Part shown: in pieces, positions 1-11,945 of the stretch
How positions within the stretch are numbered: position 1 is the stretch's first letter
Layout of the letters: each line of letters begins with the position of its first letter
From: Hemerocallis citrina
Lineage: Eukaryota; Streptophyta; Magnoliopsida; Asparagales; Asphodelaceae
Length of the DNA stretch: 64,000 bases
NCBI GenBank assembly: GCA_017893485.1
Contig: CM030366.1
Span: 77,629,227 to 77,693,226 of the forward strand
Reading direction: 5' to 3'
Program-made: the position numbers and the translations under genes
Notes under the pieces: generated by a model
What the model was told of the DNA's origin: nothing
The model's input: the letters and a program-made list of their open reading frames with translations, nothing else
The model's database searches: none

Positions 1-305
1 AGGTTATTAATAATCAGCCGATATCTAGAAGTGTTTTTCAGGAATTTTTTTACTTACCCTGGCTTAATGCTTATCATCAATCTTGTTCACTTTCTAAGAC
101 CTCTAATCAAGAGCATTCTCAGTTGGATTTAACTATTGTTCCTGCTTGTGTTCCTAGGAATTCTCTTTTAGTCACAACTCCAGTTAATCAACACTTGGGA
201 AAGGCATTCCTTTATGATGATCAGTTAGATAGGAATGGTGATAATGTTGAGATCAAGGATTCTCTGGATTTCTCCCCTATTCCTCTCTCTATTTGCTATC
301 CTGAG
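1..305 (+). pseudogene. LINE coding region, left part (before E1 insertion)
   Basis: An open frame (frame 3) runs from the window edge to base 305 and is cut by the LTR start of E1 at 306. The same frame resumes at 23853 if one copy of the 5-bp duplication is removed, and leads into the SWNIRG motif of a LINE endonuclease. This part therefore lies upstream of the endonuclease, at the end of ORF1 or an N-terminal extension of ORF2 of a plant L1-type LINE. I recognise no domain in the roughly 100 residues visible here. The element's 5' end lies outside the window. Confidence 0.6.
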
Positions 306-2289
306 TGTAACTCCCTGTTCCAGTTGTACGTATTTTATTACGTTAATTTTTGTACTTCAATTTTTAGATCAGTTTTATTTTTCTCTTTGGACTCTTTATC
401 TAAAGCCAGAATATTTTTCTGATCAATTCTATAATTTTATGATTTTTCGACCGGAGTTTAAATACAAATTTTAAACACTGATTAATCTTAATCCTAATCC
501 TAATCCTAACCCACTCCCACTAATCACTCACTCACAGCCAAATCCTGCCTAATTCTACGCCTAACTCCACGACTTCTCCTCTTTGTTCTCATTTTTCCAC
601 ACCTATGCTCTCATTTTTCTACTGCCTCCACCACCCTAATTCTCCTAATCCCCTCTTCTGTCACTGTCTCCTCTTTCATTTTTCTACAACCAACCTCTCT
701 TTCTCTCCTTATAAATTATTATATATAATACACAGGCATGCATACATGCATGTTGTGTTTCTCCCTTTCTTTTATATATATACACACACACCCATGTGCA
801 TACAGCCATCCCACACCTCTCATTTCTTTCTTTCTTTCTATATATACACCCACACACATAAACCCCTCATTTCTACATCTCATTCTTCACTTCTCCTTCT
901 CTTCCTCTGCCTTCTTCAAACCCGAGAGCTCAAGTAACATCCGAGCTTCACTTTACCCTCCACCTTCGAGCCGACGACTCCATTTCTACGGTCCCATGAA
1001 CCGTGAAAAACAACCCGACGCTGCACCATCACCTCGTTGTCGTTGTCGCTTACCGTGCTACCGTTGCTCGCTCGCTGTCGTCTTGCCGCCATTCTTACCG
1101 CCGTTGTGCCACCATCTGTTGCCGACGTCGCTTCTTCTTTCCGTGGTTAACACCACCACCGTAATCGTCACGTTATAATGCAAGTATCTTGTACACTCTT
1201 TTTGTTCTCGTACAAGCATTTTTCTTGGACTCATGGCAAGTAGTCTAGTTATGATCATGTTTTATTGTCAAATTCCATTCTAGTCACTTGTTTCATGCTA
1301 TATCAACTCAAGAATGAACCGTTAACATATTTCGAATCGTGTTATTGAATATCGAATATTCAACCTTACTATCTCTAAATTTCTTGACCTTGTACTAAGA
1401 ATTCGATCATGTTCCAAATACTGAATTGAAGATTTTCTACATGAAAATCGTAGCCCATTGAGTCCCGAATCCAGAACATCTTACGGTTTCTCAATCGGAT
1501 GTATAGATTGTGAGATATCGCGATTTTAGTACTGTCATATCGTGAATTTCTGAACCTGCACGGGATCACTAACCGGTCTCTTGTTCTGAGAATTTGACCA
1601 TGTTCCCGACACTGAATCGAAAAACTTTCTACATGAAAATCCTAACCCTTCGAGTCTAGATATCTGGAACATTCTACAGTTTCTCAATCCGATGTATAGA
1701 TTGTGAGATATCGCAATTTTAGTATTATGACTCTGAATTTCCAGAATGCGCGCGAAACATCGAAACCAGCGAAGAATGGATTCGTATGCATAGCTACTCT
1801 CTCTAGAATGTATCGTGTGAATATACATTGGAACCGGAAGAGAGTCTACTTTCTAGAATCTCTGACGAAATCGGATTTGATTTTCTGTAACAACGGAAAA
1901 GTGAATTTGAATGCAGATATGTCAAGTTGTCTAAAAATTCATCTCTACGTTTTTGCATATAAACCCGTTATTTTTCATAATTAATGAACTGAGTGTATTA
2001 TTGTTCTTGTAATAATAACTTGCGTAGATATATTAGGTTGATAGCATGCATTTTATACCACTTGATAATTTTATAATAACTACTCTCGATATATGTACCC
2101 CGTTATATCTCATACCATGATTACTGCCGTTAATATTTTTCTAGATTAACTATCTTGATTACACCGTTCCACTAGTCGTACCAACTGCACGTTCATAATT
2201 AATTATAAAAGAATAACAAGCCGGGGTTATAAGGGTACGACTTAATAGTAGACAATATAGGGGAGTATACTCGGAAGGGGGCCCGTGTT

Positions 2290-2650
2290 TCCCGAAATAG
2301 TGATTCTTGATTCTTGATTCTTAATTATCCAATTCTTGATTACATAATTCTCGATTACATGATTCATGATTACATGTCTTGATACTATCACTGGAAGACC
2401 CGAGTACATAATCCTATAGAATTCACTACTTAAGTCTAAACGTCACATGATTGATATGCACCGAACTTGTGGTATGGGACACATGATTGCATGCATTAGA
2501 TAAGTTAATAAAACAGATAAACTTGAGATTTTCACTAAGCATGATTCTTGATTACATGACTCTTCATTACATGACTCTTGATTCTTGATTACATGACTCT
2601 TGATTACATGACTCTCGATCATTGATTACATGATTATTGATTAACTGAGC
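2290..2650 (+). repeat. Degenerate GATTCTT / GATTACAT repeats in E1 5' LTR
   Basis: Two clusters (about 2300-2380 and 2535-2645) of short imperfect repeats of GATTCTTGATTACATG type follow the TACTCGGAAGG motif. The same clusters recur in the 3' LTR at about 11560-11640 and 11805-11945, with different copy number. Confidence 0.7.
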
Positions 2651-2817
2651 CTAAGTTATCAATTGCTTATATCTTGAAGTCTAGAATACACTAGTTACAG
2701 TTATTACTTACATTATCATATTAACCCAGTTCCTTGCTTACTTCCATATTGTATTTGTACTTCTACTTCTTGTTTCTTCCATATTATATCTTGTTATATT
2801 ACCCTTTTTACTGTTTG

Positions 2818-5800
2818 TGTAACCCCCGTTTTTCCAAAAAGGTATTTTAGTATATTTTCTTGTATTTTAAAAAATTTCTCAAATTATTTTTCCGGTTTTC
2901 AAATCCTTTTGCCAAAATGTACTATTGGATTTCCCATTTAAAATCTATTTTTTTGTGATCAGTAATTTTAGCTGTAACTATTTTTCTATAATTTTGTATT
3001 TAATACAGTTCCTATTATTAATATTATTACCTTCATTATTTTAAACATTTTATGACTTTTAATATTGTTACTATCCGTATTATTTTGCTAGTATGGTTAT
3101 TTGCATTATTATTTTATTTTATTTTTATTGTTAAAATTATATTATTTCATGAATTATATTTATTAGTTATTGTATTAATTTTTTTATTGGATTATTTTCA
3201 AATTATATTATTCTTCTTGCATTTTTGACCTCCTTGTGCCGATTGTGCACCGTTTGTCCGTTTTTCGTCATTTTGAGATCGTTTTCTCATTTTCTTGGTC
3301 CCGTTCATATTTAATAATTATTTTTGGATAATGATGGATTTTTAAAGGAGTTTTGATCAATTTGAGATTTTTGACCCTCAAGGAGATTTTTAGGAGCCAT
3401 AGCATTTATTGCATTTTGTATCCCCATTTGAAATCTACACAATACCCATTATCCAATTGTATACCTATTAATTTCTATTGATATCCACTACCCATTAACC
3501 CACATTTGATCCCCTATATATATCCCCATAATCTAATTAAGCCAAACCCTAATCCTTTTTCCTCTCCTATTCTTAGCCGGCTCCTGCTCCCCCTCCTTCA
3601 ACCCCCGGCCTGCATCCCTACTGCACAGGCCGACCCCCCTTCAACCTCTCTTGCCCTTGCCGATCACCTATACCATCCCCATCCTCGTTTATACGACTCC
3701 ATACACCCAAAACCTCGTCTCTCTCATTTTTGTGGCTGACCAGCACCCAAACAGCACCCAACTACTTCAAAACAGCCCTTACATCTCTCCTTGCTGATTT
3801 GGAGAAGTGGGCATCACCCACCTTGAGTTTGTGCATCAAAGAGTCGATCGTAGGCGAGTTTCGGTTCGTGGGTTCGCTTGGAATCGCTCGTGGAAGGACT
3901 TTTGCTTGTGGGTTTTCATTGCTAGGCTTCGTAGCGTCACATGCATCGTCATAGAGGCAAGTAACTTGTACTTAACGTCATTTGTATGATACAAGTCAAA
4001 AGTTCACCTATAGGGTAGTTTGAGACTAGAGACGGTCAAAGATCATGTTTTTATTTATGGGTTTTATCTCTATAGTGTAAATAAGGCCCTTGAAGACTTA
4101 GATTATGGATTTTGATAAGTTTATGCCGTAGGTTTCGCCCAAAGCGCAATTTTGATGGCGTAGGTCAAATAGCGCATGAAACATGTTTGTTGGTTTGCCC
4201 ATATGAAAATATTATGTTTTGACATGTTAGAAACCCTTAGATATGATATTTAGATAATGGGTAGGCAGCGTTTCGAATTTAGATGAGTTTCGTTCATTTT
4301 TGTAGAAGTTATGACGTTTTGAAGTTTAGTTGTGAAATCTGGAAATTCGGGCTGTGCTGTGTTCATTGCTGTTTTCACGTGGGTTAGAGTCTGAATCTCA
4401 ACATGGACATTTCTGAGTAAATTGTATAGGATTGCATCTATTTTCTAAACCCACTGGTTTCACTCCGTTTGGAGTTCTTATTCAGGAGATATGATAATTT
4501 TAGTACATGTATGTCGGTAGTTTCCAGATTCAGTTCGGGGTAGTTTTTATTAACTATTTATTTTCAAGATCTAGGTTATACGTGATATCATGCCACACTA
4601 TTTTGTCCAGTGTTTCACCATGATGTTAGGTAGTTTTCAAATTTATGTGGTATTTTAAAGATAAGTTTTGAGCGATGTCTTATACCCTTTTCTATAATGC
4701 ACTTTTGCTGTAAACTGCGTGTTACTCTATATTGAATGCCGTGTTCACCCTATTTTTATTTACTGTATGGAAATATTATGTGAGATATGAAAGTTGGATA
4801 ATTTTGTCTACTTTCACCCCGTTTTGGCGGAACTGGATTTTGGTTTGCTGTTTGCAAGATATGTTGGATTTTGTACAACAGTGTTGAGAAATTCCAGATC
4901 CATCAAAACTGCGTTTTGTGTTACTTTTCATTTTGATACCATATCTATACTTTCTGGAAAATTATGAAAACTATTATTTTGAGTCTACATATATAGGGGA
5001 TTACCCCAGAATTTTCGTGGATTTATTTGATGACTTGGTATGCTGTTTTTATATGTTGGAAGTCATTCCCCTGTTTTCTGGCTGTACATGAAATCTGTGT
5101 TGAAATTACTTTTAAGCTGAGATGTTATGAACTAGTGTATATCTTTATTATATTTGTTAGAAGCATGTGGATGTCTAGATTCCAGATCCTTCGACGGATC
5201 ATGATTTGCATGTCTGTAGCTCTCTGAATCACTGATTTAGTGCTGACTAGTCTTGTTGTCCTAATTATAAACTTTGTATATTTTGCTCGTATATGTGGAA
5301 GTATATTACCCATGCACGCTGATTTGATAACTGAACTTGTACCTGATCCCACCATGCTTATTTGACACTAGTTTACACGTATTCATGCATGTTGGACATT
5401 AATAACTAAAAATAATCAAGTCGGGGTACATGAGACAGATCTAGTAGTGAATAGTGCAGAAATGTGTACTCGGAAGAACCTGGTTTGGGGGTTGGAGCTT
5501 GTTTACATGATATTTGGATTGTTTGGGTTGGAGCTTGTTTACATGATATTTGGTGTGTTTGGGGTTGGAGCTTGTTTACATGATATTTGGAGTGTTTGGG
5601 GTTGGAGCTTGTTTACATGATATTTGGTGTGTTTGGGGGTTGGAGCTTGTTTACATGATATTTGGTGTGTTTGGGGTTGGAGCTTGTTTACATGATATTT
5701 GGAGTGTTTGGGGTTGGAGCTTGTTTACATGATACTTGGAGCTTGTACCTGAGTATACTGCCCTACATGGTTCCCTATGAAATCTTACCAAGCGAAACTG

Positions 5801-6562
5801 TTTATTGTAGCAACCATGTAGTATGGGATGCATGAAGTGCTACCTAGTTAGTAATACACATAAGACTGAAAGAACATAAACTGAGACTGTTAGACTGACA
5901 CTGATACTGATATATTGTTATCCTGATTTACTGATTCACTGAGATACTGTTACTAAAGACTGTTAGTTGCCTTATGATACTGCCTTAGACATGAAACAAC
6001 TGTACTGTTAGGATACCATGCTAGATGATTATGTCATACCTTATTAGGTCTGTTTCTGATGATTAGTTAGATCTGTTTAGTTTCCATGTGCTTGTATCAT
6101 ACTCTATTTTGTGACCCGGACTTGCCATTGACGGGTACTGTGTTTTCTCTTTTCCTTTTTCCTGCATTCTATGAATTGTAGATTTTGGAGGACAGGTTCT
6201 TGAAGGTATTGACGAGATGAAGTTCTAGTTGGCTGGAGCTTTTGCTATCTTTATTTATTTTCTGTTGCTCATTTTGAACATTGTATCTGTTACTTGTATT
6301 CTTGTATTTGGGCAATGTGACCCAGGATTATTTGTGTATTTCAGATCATGATTATTTGAGATTAATATATTTTTATTTCAAGTATTCTTGTTGGTATTTG
6401 GTTCATAAGTGCATGTGGTTGATCTTTTTTCTGGCTTCTGACTCTGATTATACTGTGATATGTTGTAAAGATTTCTTGAAACAGCTTAAGGATGATAACA
6501 ATCATTCGCTGGGCTTTTGTTACGTACTCGTATTCCGTATTTTTGGGAAGCGGGACGTGACA
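2818..6562 (+). mobile_element. S1: solo LTR of a related gypsy family, inside the E1 5' LTR
   Basis: Starts TGTAACCCCCG and ends GGGACGTGACA, flanked by identical 5-bp duplications GTTTG (2813-2817 and 6563-6567). The uninterrupted site is seen in the 3' LTR near 12110-12120. At 3745 bp it has no primer site, internal domain or second LTR, so it is a solo LTR left by LTR-LTR recombination. Its last about 90 bp (ATCATTCGCTGG...GGGAAGCGGGACGTGACA) resemble the ends of the E1 and E2 LTRs, which places it in the same broad group. It has a TATA-like CCCTATATATATCC near 3511 and a leader-like stretch at 3530-3960 where short ORFs look like chance. Confidence 0.93.
5485..5745 (+). repeat. 37-bp tandem repeat in S1
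   Basis: About seven copies of a 36-38 bp unit beginning GTTGGAGCTTGTTTACATGA start at 5491, 5527, 5564, 5601, 5639, 5676 and 5713. Units differ mainly in TTTGGTGTG versus TTTGGAGTG. The array directly follows GTGTACTCGGAAG. Confidence 0.95.
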
Positions 6563-6998
6563 GTTTGTTGCTACTTGCTGCCCGAAACTTGCTCTAACAG
6601 GAACTTTTCTATTTTTTTTTGAGTTAATAATTATACAGGTACTGATGGACCCAACGAGCAGACTCTCTAGACGATCGTTGCTGTTTCCTTACTACTTCAT
6701 GTTGTTTTTCTTTCAGTCGCTATTTTATCTAGTTGTTATAGCGAACTGCTTATCATATTATTTTAATTCTGGCACCTTGTACTCCCGGGCATCTTGACCC
6801 GATGTTGATGTATTATCCAAATGATGGTTATTCTATTTTCAGCTCATGTGATTATTATATTTGCCTGCGTGAATGTGTTATAAAGATCTTGTTGAGCTTA
6901 TAATTGTACAGCTTATGGATGATGTATATCATTCGCTGGGTCTCGGTTGCGTGTCTGTATTTCCGTATAGTGGGAAGCGGGGCGTGACAGGTTTTTAG

Positions 6999-7011
6999 TG
7001 GTATCAGAGCC
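6999..7011 (+). other. E1 primer-binding site
   Basis: TGGTATCAGAGCC lies ten bases after the 5' LTR end. It is complementary to the 3' end of initiator tRNA-Met, the common minus-strand primer of plant LTR elements. Confidence 0.9.
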
Positions 7012-7123
7012 TAGGCTCGAACGATGCTAAGCTCAACAACATACACACCACGTGGATCACATGAATGTTAATAACCAACTTGCCATCTGGAGATTTATCC
7101 CATTCGAATATGCATTTCAGACT

Positions 7124-7728
7124 ATGGTTCACGAAGGCTCTTGGACTTCTACAGCCAGGGATGAACTATCGGAGATCGTCGCCATTCTCCAGGAGATGCA
7201 ACGAATGATGGACTACAGCAAGAGCAAAATGAACTGGTGAATGCTAATCTGGATAGGGTACAGGATGTCGCAAACTCCATTCAATGGGATTTGTTCGTGC
7301 ATCAGCATAAGAGTTACACCGCCATGCTCGATACCCAGGAGCAGATCCGTAGAGGGTGAAATGCCATTCAGGGGGCATTACATGTCCTTACTGTCGCACA
7401 GTCTACAGGTGGACCGATACGGAGGCCAGTTCAGACCCCGACTGCTAGAGCATCACCTTACCCATCGGCGACTCCGAAGAAGGACCAGAAGTGCTATTAT
7501 TGCCACCGAGTTGGACACATATGTAAGAACTGCTGGAAAGCCAACAACCTATGTCTTGCATGCAGAGCGAATGATCACAAGGTTCGGGAATGCCCGAAGA
7601 GAAAGAGTGTCACACCAATAAGAGGATCAAATCCCAGTGGAGGACAGACTGAAGAGTGTAATCAGGCTTATAACCTGATTACAAAGGAGGCAGAGATCAC
7701 CAAAGAAACAGTTACTGGTACAGTTTGA
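7124..7728 (+). pseudogene. E1 gag remnant (N-terminus plus two zinc knuckles)
   Basis: The ATG at 7124 aligns by context with the E2 gag start at 44416, and the first roughly 38 residues keep the same layout before a stop at 7238. Sequence matching the end of the E2 capsid region follows from about 7310, so the capsid core is deleted. From about 7300 one frame, with a TGA at 7357, reads to a stop at 7726. It contains two CX2CX4HX4C knuckles, CYYCHRVGHICKNC (from 7492) and CLACRANDHKVREC, typical of chromovirus gag. Gag normally packages the RNA; this copy could not form a capsid. No protease or RT follows. Confidence 0.8.
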
Positions 7729-7853
7729 TCTAGTCATGCTTCAGTTCCTTCATCGTTTGTTACCTTCTGTACATTGCATTCATTCTCATCGATCAATCCA
7801 TTATTGAGTATCATACTAGTTATTTCTTTCTATCCCTATTTTTTTGAATCTTC

Positions 7854-8196
7854 TGTTGGAAGAGAGTAGGAATTTTGTTGGGCTAAATAGCAAACAAATT
7901 AGAAATTGGAATAACAACAAGAAGACTCTTCACTATTTTCTAAAACTGGTATTACTACACCTTACAAATATACACTCTATTCTTTTTCTTCTTTTCTGCT
8001 TGTTTCTTGTTCTTGTCTTGCTTAATTTTTTTTCCTTCTTCCTAAACCTCTCATTTATAGGAATGAGAGATGAGTAACTGACAAATTCTTCATTCCTGTT
8101 TTTCCCGTTTTTCGTTGCAGCACCAATCTTGCCACAATTTTTCAACATTGTTTGGTGGGTGGGGCCCACTTTACCAAATAAGTTTGACAACCAACA
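7854..8196. mobile_element. Small Copia-like solo LTR
   Basis: A 343-bp segment begins TGTTGG and ends CCAACA, and is flanked by identical TCTTC duplications (7849-7853 and 8197-8201). The perfect short terminal inverted repeat and 5-bp duplication mark an LTR, and the absence of internal sequence makes it a solo LTR. Short size and TGTTGG...CCAACA ends suggest Copia. Orientation is not certain. Confidence 0.88.
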
Positions 8197-8201
8197 TCTT
8201 C

Positions 8202-8651
8202 GTGTTACCAATCTCTTAATTCTTCTTAATTCGTCGATCGCTATCACTTGATATCATCAGCAAGAAGCATCACCATCAGAGTGGCACAGCAAAAGCGTAA
8301 CAGAGTCCCTTATTGATTCATGGAATGAATTTCAAAGCAAATCGTCATCAACATCTCAGGATTCGATGTTATATTTAGAATGGATAGGGAACAAAGTGCA
8401 AATATTGGCCATAGGCCAGTTATAGGGGGCGGTGCATTAATGAAGGAAAGACTAGAAGAAGAAGAAATAAAAGGAAGAAGAAAGAGAGAGAAGTCGGAGA
8501 AGAAAGAAAGAGAGAGAGAGAAGCCGGGGAAGAAAGGAGAGAAGAGAAAGAAGAAGACAACACGGGAGCAAGCTTCGGAGAAGAGAGAGAGAGTGAGAAG
8601 CCGGTAGTAGAGGCGGGAGCAAGAATGAAAGAGATAGAGTAGGAGCTCGGA
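8202..8651. other. Unassigned E1 internal sequence with purine-rich tract
   Basis: This stretch separates the small solo LTR from the LOG sequence. About 8440-8600 is a GA-rich low-complexity tract (GAAGAAGAAG, GAGAGAGAGA), whose Lys/Glu/Arg-rich readings look compositional. The rest has no motif I recognise. It could be leader sequence captured together with the LOG cDNA. Confidence 0.4.
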
Positions 8652-9364
8652 TTGTCTTGGCAAATGGAAAGAAAAGATCAAGAATTGGTGGTAGGGATGA
8701 AGAGAAAATCGGTGCAAGAAAAAGGAGAAGTGAGTATGAAGAAGCTTTCTTCATCTTCATCAAGATTCAGCAGGATCTGTGTATTTTGTGGCAGTAGCTC
8801 TGGTAAAAGAGCTAGCTACCAAGAAGCCGTGATCGAGCTCGGCAAGGAGCTTGTAGAAAGGAATATCGATCTCGTCTACGGTGGTGGGAGCATAGGATTG
8901 ATGGGCCTAGTTTCCGATGTCGTTCGTGCTGGTGGCCGACACGTTTTGAGAGTGATTCACAAATCGCTGATGCCAAAAGAGATTACTGGGGGAACTGTGG
9001 CAGATGTTAGAGTTATCTCCAACATGCACGAGAGGAAGGCTGAAATAGCTCGTGCTGCTGGTGCTTTCATAGCCTTGTCCGGAGGTTATGGAACACTTGA
9101 GGAGTTGTTTGAAGTGATCATATGGGCTCAACTGGGGATCTACAGCAAACCGGTGGGTCTTTTAAATGTTGATGGATATTACGACTCACTTTGTCCTTCA
9201 TAGATTCAGCTATGACTGAGGAGTTTATATCCAGTAAGGCCAGACACATCTTGATTTCAGCTCCATTGCCTAAGGAGTTACTAAGAAAATTGGACGAGTA
9301 TATGCCAGAGCGAGATGAGCTTGTGACTCAGCTGAACTGCGATGTTAGCGATGTCGGTGGTTAA
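8652..9364 (+). pseudogene. LOG: LOG-like cytokinin riboside 5'-monophosphate phosphoribohydrolase, captured intronless copy
   Basis: LOG enzymes release active cytokinin from its nucleotide in the cytosol. From about 8760 the frame reads [11 protein letters not shown], then [10 protein letters not shown] (residues 76-85) and [10 protein letters not shown] (125-134), ending in SGGYGTLEE (143-151), where the family has PGGxGTxxE. It stops at 9201 after 183 residues. Losing one T near 9190 explains this: the next frame from 9191 carries the expected C-terminal 57 codons to TAA at 9362. Plant LOG genes normally have several introns; none is visible, so this looks like a reverse-transcribed copy. 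It sits between gag and the polypurine tract of E1, in E1 orientation. P-to-S in the signature, H in a usual Pro position (residue 103) and the frameshift make catalysis unlikely. The start is uncertain: conservation begins near residue 40. Confidence 0.88.
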
Positions 9365-9570
9365 GATTCTGAGCCTAGACATTAAATTGTTGAGTCCTGT
9401 AGTTGAGGATGCACAATTTGTCTTTAGTTGTTTTCGTGCCTTTGTACCCTTTGTTTCTTTTATCTTTTGTTGTACTCTTGTTTGAAGAGTATTGCATTCG
9501 CTTCTTAGCTATCCAATATCCAGCCTGAGTAAATTTCGAGGACGAAATTTTTTTGTAAGGTGGGTAGGAT
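9365..9570 (+). other. E1 internal 3' tail with polypurine tract
   Basis: T-rich untranslated sequence leads to TTCGAGGACGAAAT near 9535 and then AAGGTGGGTAGGAT, which abuts the 3' LTR at 9571. This matches the plus-strand primer region of Tekay/Del-type chromoviruses. The similar tract of E2 lies at about 56545-56586. Confidence 0.8.
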
Positions 9571-11554
9571 TGTAACTCCCTGTTCTAGTAGTACGTATTT
9601 TATTACGTGAATTTTTGTACTTCAATTTTTAGATCAGTTTTATTTTTCTCTTTGAACTCTTTATCTAAAGCCAGAATATTTTTCTGATTAATTCTATAAT
9701 TTTATGATTTTTCGACCAGAGTTTAAATACAAATTTTAAACCCTGATTAATCTTAATCCTAATCCTAATCCTAACCCATTCCCGCTAATCACTCACTCAC
9801 AGCCAAATCCTGCCTAATTCTATGCCCAACTCCACGACTTCTCCTCCTTGTTCTCATTTTTCCACACCTATACTCTCATTTTTCTACTGCCTCCACCACC
9901 CTACTACTCCTAATCCCCTCTTCTGTCACTGTCTCCTCTTTCATTTTTCTACAACCAACCTCTCTTTCTCTCCTTATAAATTGTTATATATAATACACAT
10001 GCATGCATACATGCATGTTGTGTTTCTCCCTTTCTTTTATATATATACACACACCCATGTGCATACAGCCATCCCACACCTCTCATTTCTTTCTTTCTTT
10101 CTATATATACACCCACACATAAACCCCTCATTTCTAAATCTCATTCTTCACTTCTCCTTCTCTTCCTCTGCCTTCTTCAAACCCAAGAGCTCAAGTAACA
10201 TCCGAGCTTCACTTTACCCTCCACCTTCGAGCCGACGACTCCATTTCTACGGTCCCGTAAACCCCGAAAAACAACCGGACGCTGTGCCATCACCTCATTG
10301 TTGTGGTCGCTCACCGTTGCTACCGTTGCTCGCTCGCTACCGTCTTGCCGCCATTCTTACCGCCGTTGTGCCACCATCTGTTGCCGACGTCGCTTCTTCT
10401 TTCCGTGGTTAACACCACCACCGTAATCGTCACGTTATAAGGCAAGTATCTTGTACACTCTTTTTATTCTCATACAAGTATTTTCCTTGGACTCATGGCA
10501 AGTAGTCTAGTTATGATCATGTTTTATTGTCAAATTCCATTCTAGTCACTTGTTTCATGCTATATCAACTCAAAAATGAACCGTTAACATATTTCGAATC
10601 GTGTTATTGAATATCGAATATTCAACCTTACTATCTCTAAATTTCTTGACCTTGTACTAAGAATTCGACCATGTTCCCAATACTGAATTGAAGATTTTCT
10701 ACATGGAAATCGTAGCCCATTGAGTCCCGAATCCAGAACATCTTACGGTTTCTCAATCGGATGTATAGATTGTGAGATATCGCAATTTTAGTATTGTCAT
10801 ATCGTGAATTTCTGAACCTGCACGGGATCACTAACCGGTCTCCTGTACTGAGAATTTGACCATGTTCCCGACACTAAATCGAAAAACTTTCTACATGAAA
10901 ATCCTAACCCTTCGAGTCTAGATATCCGGAACATTTTACAGTTTCTCAATCCGATGCATAGATTGTGAGATATCGCAATTTTAGTATTGTGACTCTGAAT
11001 TTCCAGAATGCGCGCGAAACATCGAAACTAGCAAAGAATGGATTCGTACGCATAGCTACTGTCTCTAAAATGTATCGTGTGAATATGCGTTGGAACCGGA
11101 AGAGAGTCTACTTTCTAGAATCTCTGACGGAATTGGATTTAATTTTCTGTAACAACGGAAAAGTGAATTTGAATGCAGATATGTCAAGTTGTCTAAAAAT
11201 TCATGTCTATGTTTTTGCATATAAACCCATTATTTTTCATAATTATTGAACTGAGTGTATTATTGTTCTTGTAATAATAACTTGTGTAGATATAATAGGT
11301 TGATAGCATGCATTTTATACCACTTTATAATTTTATAATAACTACTTTCGATACATGTACCCCGTTATATCTCATACCATGATTACTGCCCTTAATATTT
11401 TTCTAGATTAACTGTCTTGATTACACTGTTCCACTAGTCGTACCAACTGCATGTTCATAATTGATTATAAAAGAATAACAAGCTGGGGTTATAAGGGTAC
11501 GACTTAATTATGGATAATATAGGGGAGTATACTCGGAAGGGGGCCCATGTTTTC

Positions 11555-11945
11555 CGAAATAGTGATTCTTGATTCTTGATTCTTAATTACCCAATTCTTG
11601 ATTACATAATTCTCGATTACATGATTCATGATTATATGTCTTGATACTATCACTGGAAGATCCGGGTACATAATCCTATAAAATTCACTACTTAAGTCTA
11701 AACGTCACATGATTGATATACACCGAACTTGTGGTATGGGACACATAATTGCGTGCATTAGATAAGTTAATAAAACAGATAAACTTGAGATTTTCACTAA
11801 GCATGATTCTTGATTACATGACTCTTCATTATATGACTCTTAATTCTTGATTACATGATTCTTGATTACATGACTCTTCATTACATGACTCTTGATTCTT
11901 GATTACATGACTCTTGATCATTGATTACATGATTATTGATTAACT
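11555..11945 (+). repeat. Degenerate GATTCTT / GATTACAT repeats in E1 3' LTR
   Basis: Same repeat position as in the 5' LTR, with an extra run of GATTACATGACTCTT-type units around 11840-11900. Copy number therefore differs between the two LTRs of one element. Confidence 0.7.

Larger units (their letters stand above)
306..6989 (+). repeat. E1 5' LTR (about 2.93 kb, interrupted by S1)
   Basis: Matches 9571-12334 plus 23649-23847 closely (about mid-90s percent by eye). Order: AT-rich start, TATA-like TTATAAATTA near 709-718, pyrimidine-rich leader-like stretch, two diverged copies of a roughly 190-bp unit (near 1401 and 1591), the motif TACTCGGAAGG near 2270, degenerate GATTCTT/GATTACAT repeats, then S1, then the terminal block ending GGCGTGACA. 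The only ORFs are Ser/Pro/His-rich readings of low-complexity leader sequence. Confidence 0.85.

Noticed and set aside
605..1178. Ser/Pro/His-rich ORFs of 110-146 residues in the E1 5' LTR (also 9822-10412 in the 3' LTR)
   Set aside because: They read CT-rich and microsatellite-like leader sequence of the LTR, differ between the two LTRs, and show no domain.
3506..3989. Possible captured gene fragment in S1 (77, 74 and 60 residue ORFs)
   Set aside because: No domain or homologous protein is recognised, and the position corresponds to the leader-like part of the E1 and E2 LTRs.
6999..7011. TGGTATCAGAGCC as a piece of a tRNA gene (also at 44219 and, reversed, at 36534 and 51802)
   Set aside because: Each lies next to an LTR end, so it is a primer-binding site; no cloverleaf surrounds it.
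8380..8607. Lys/Glu/Arg-rich 75-residue ORF upstream of LOG
   Set aside because: It translates a GA-rich low-complexity tract; the opposite strand gives equally long Ser/Leu-rich ORFs.
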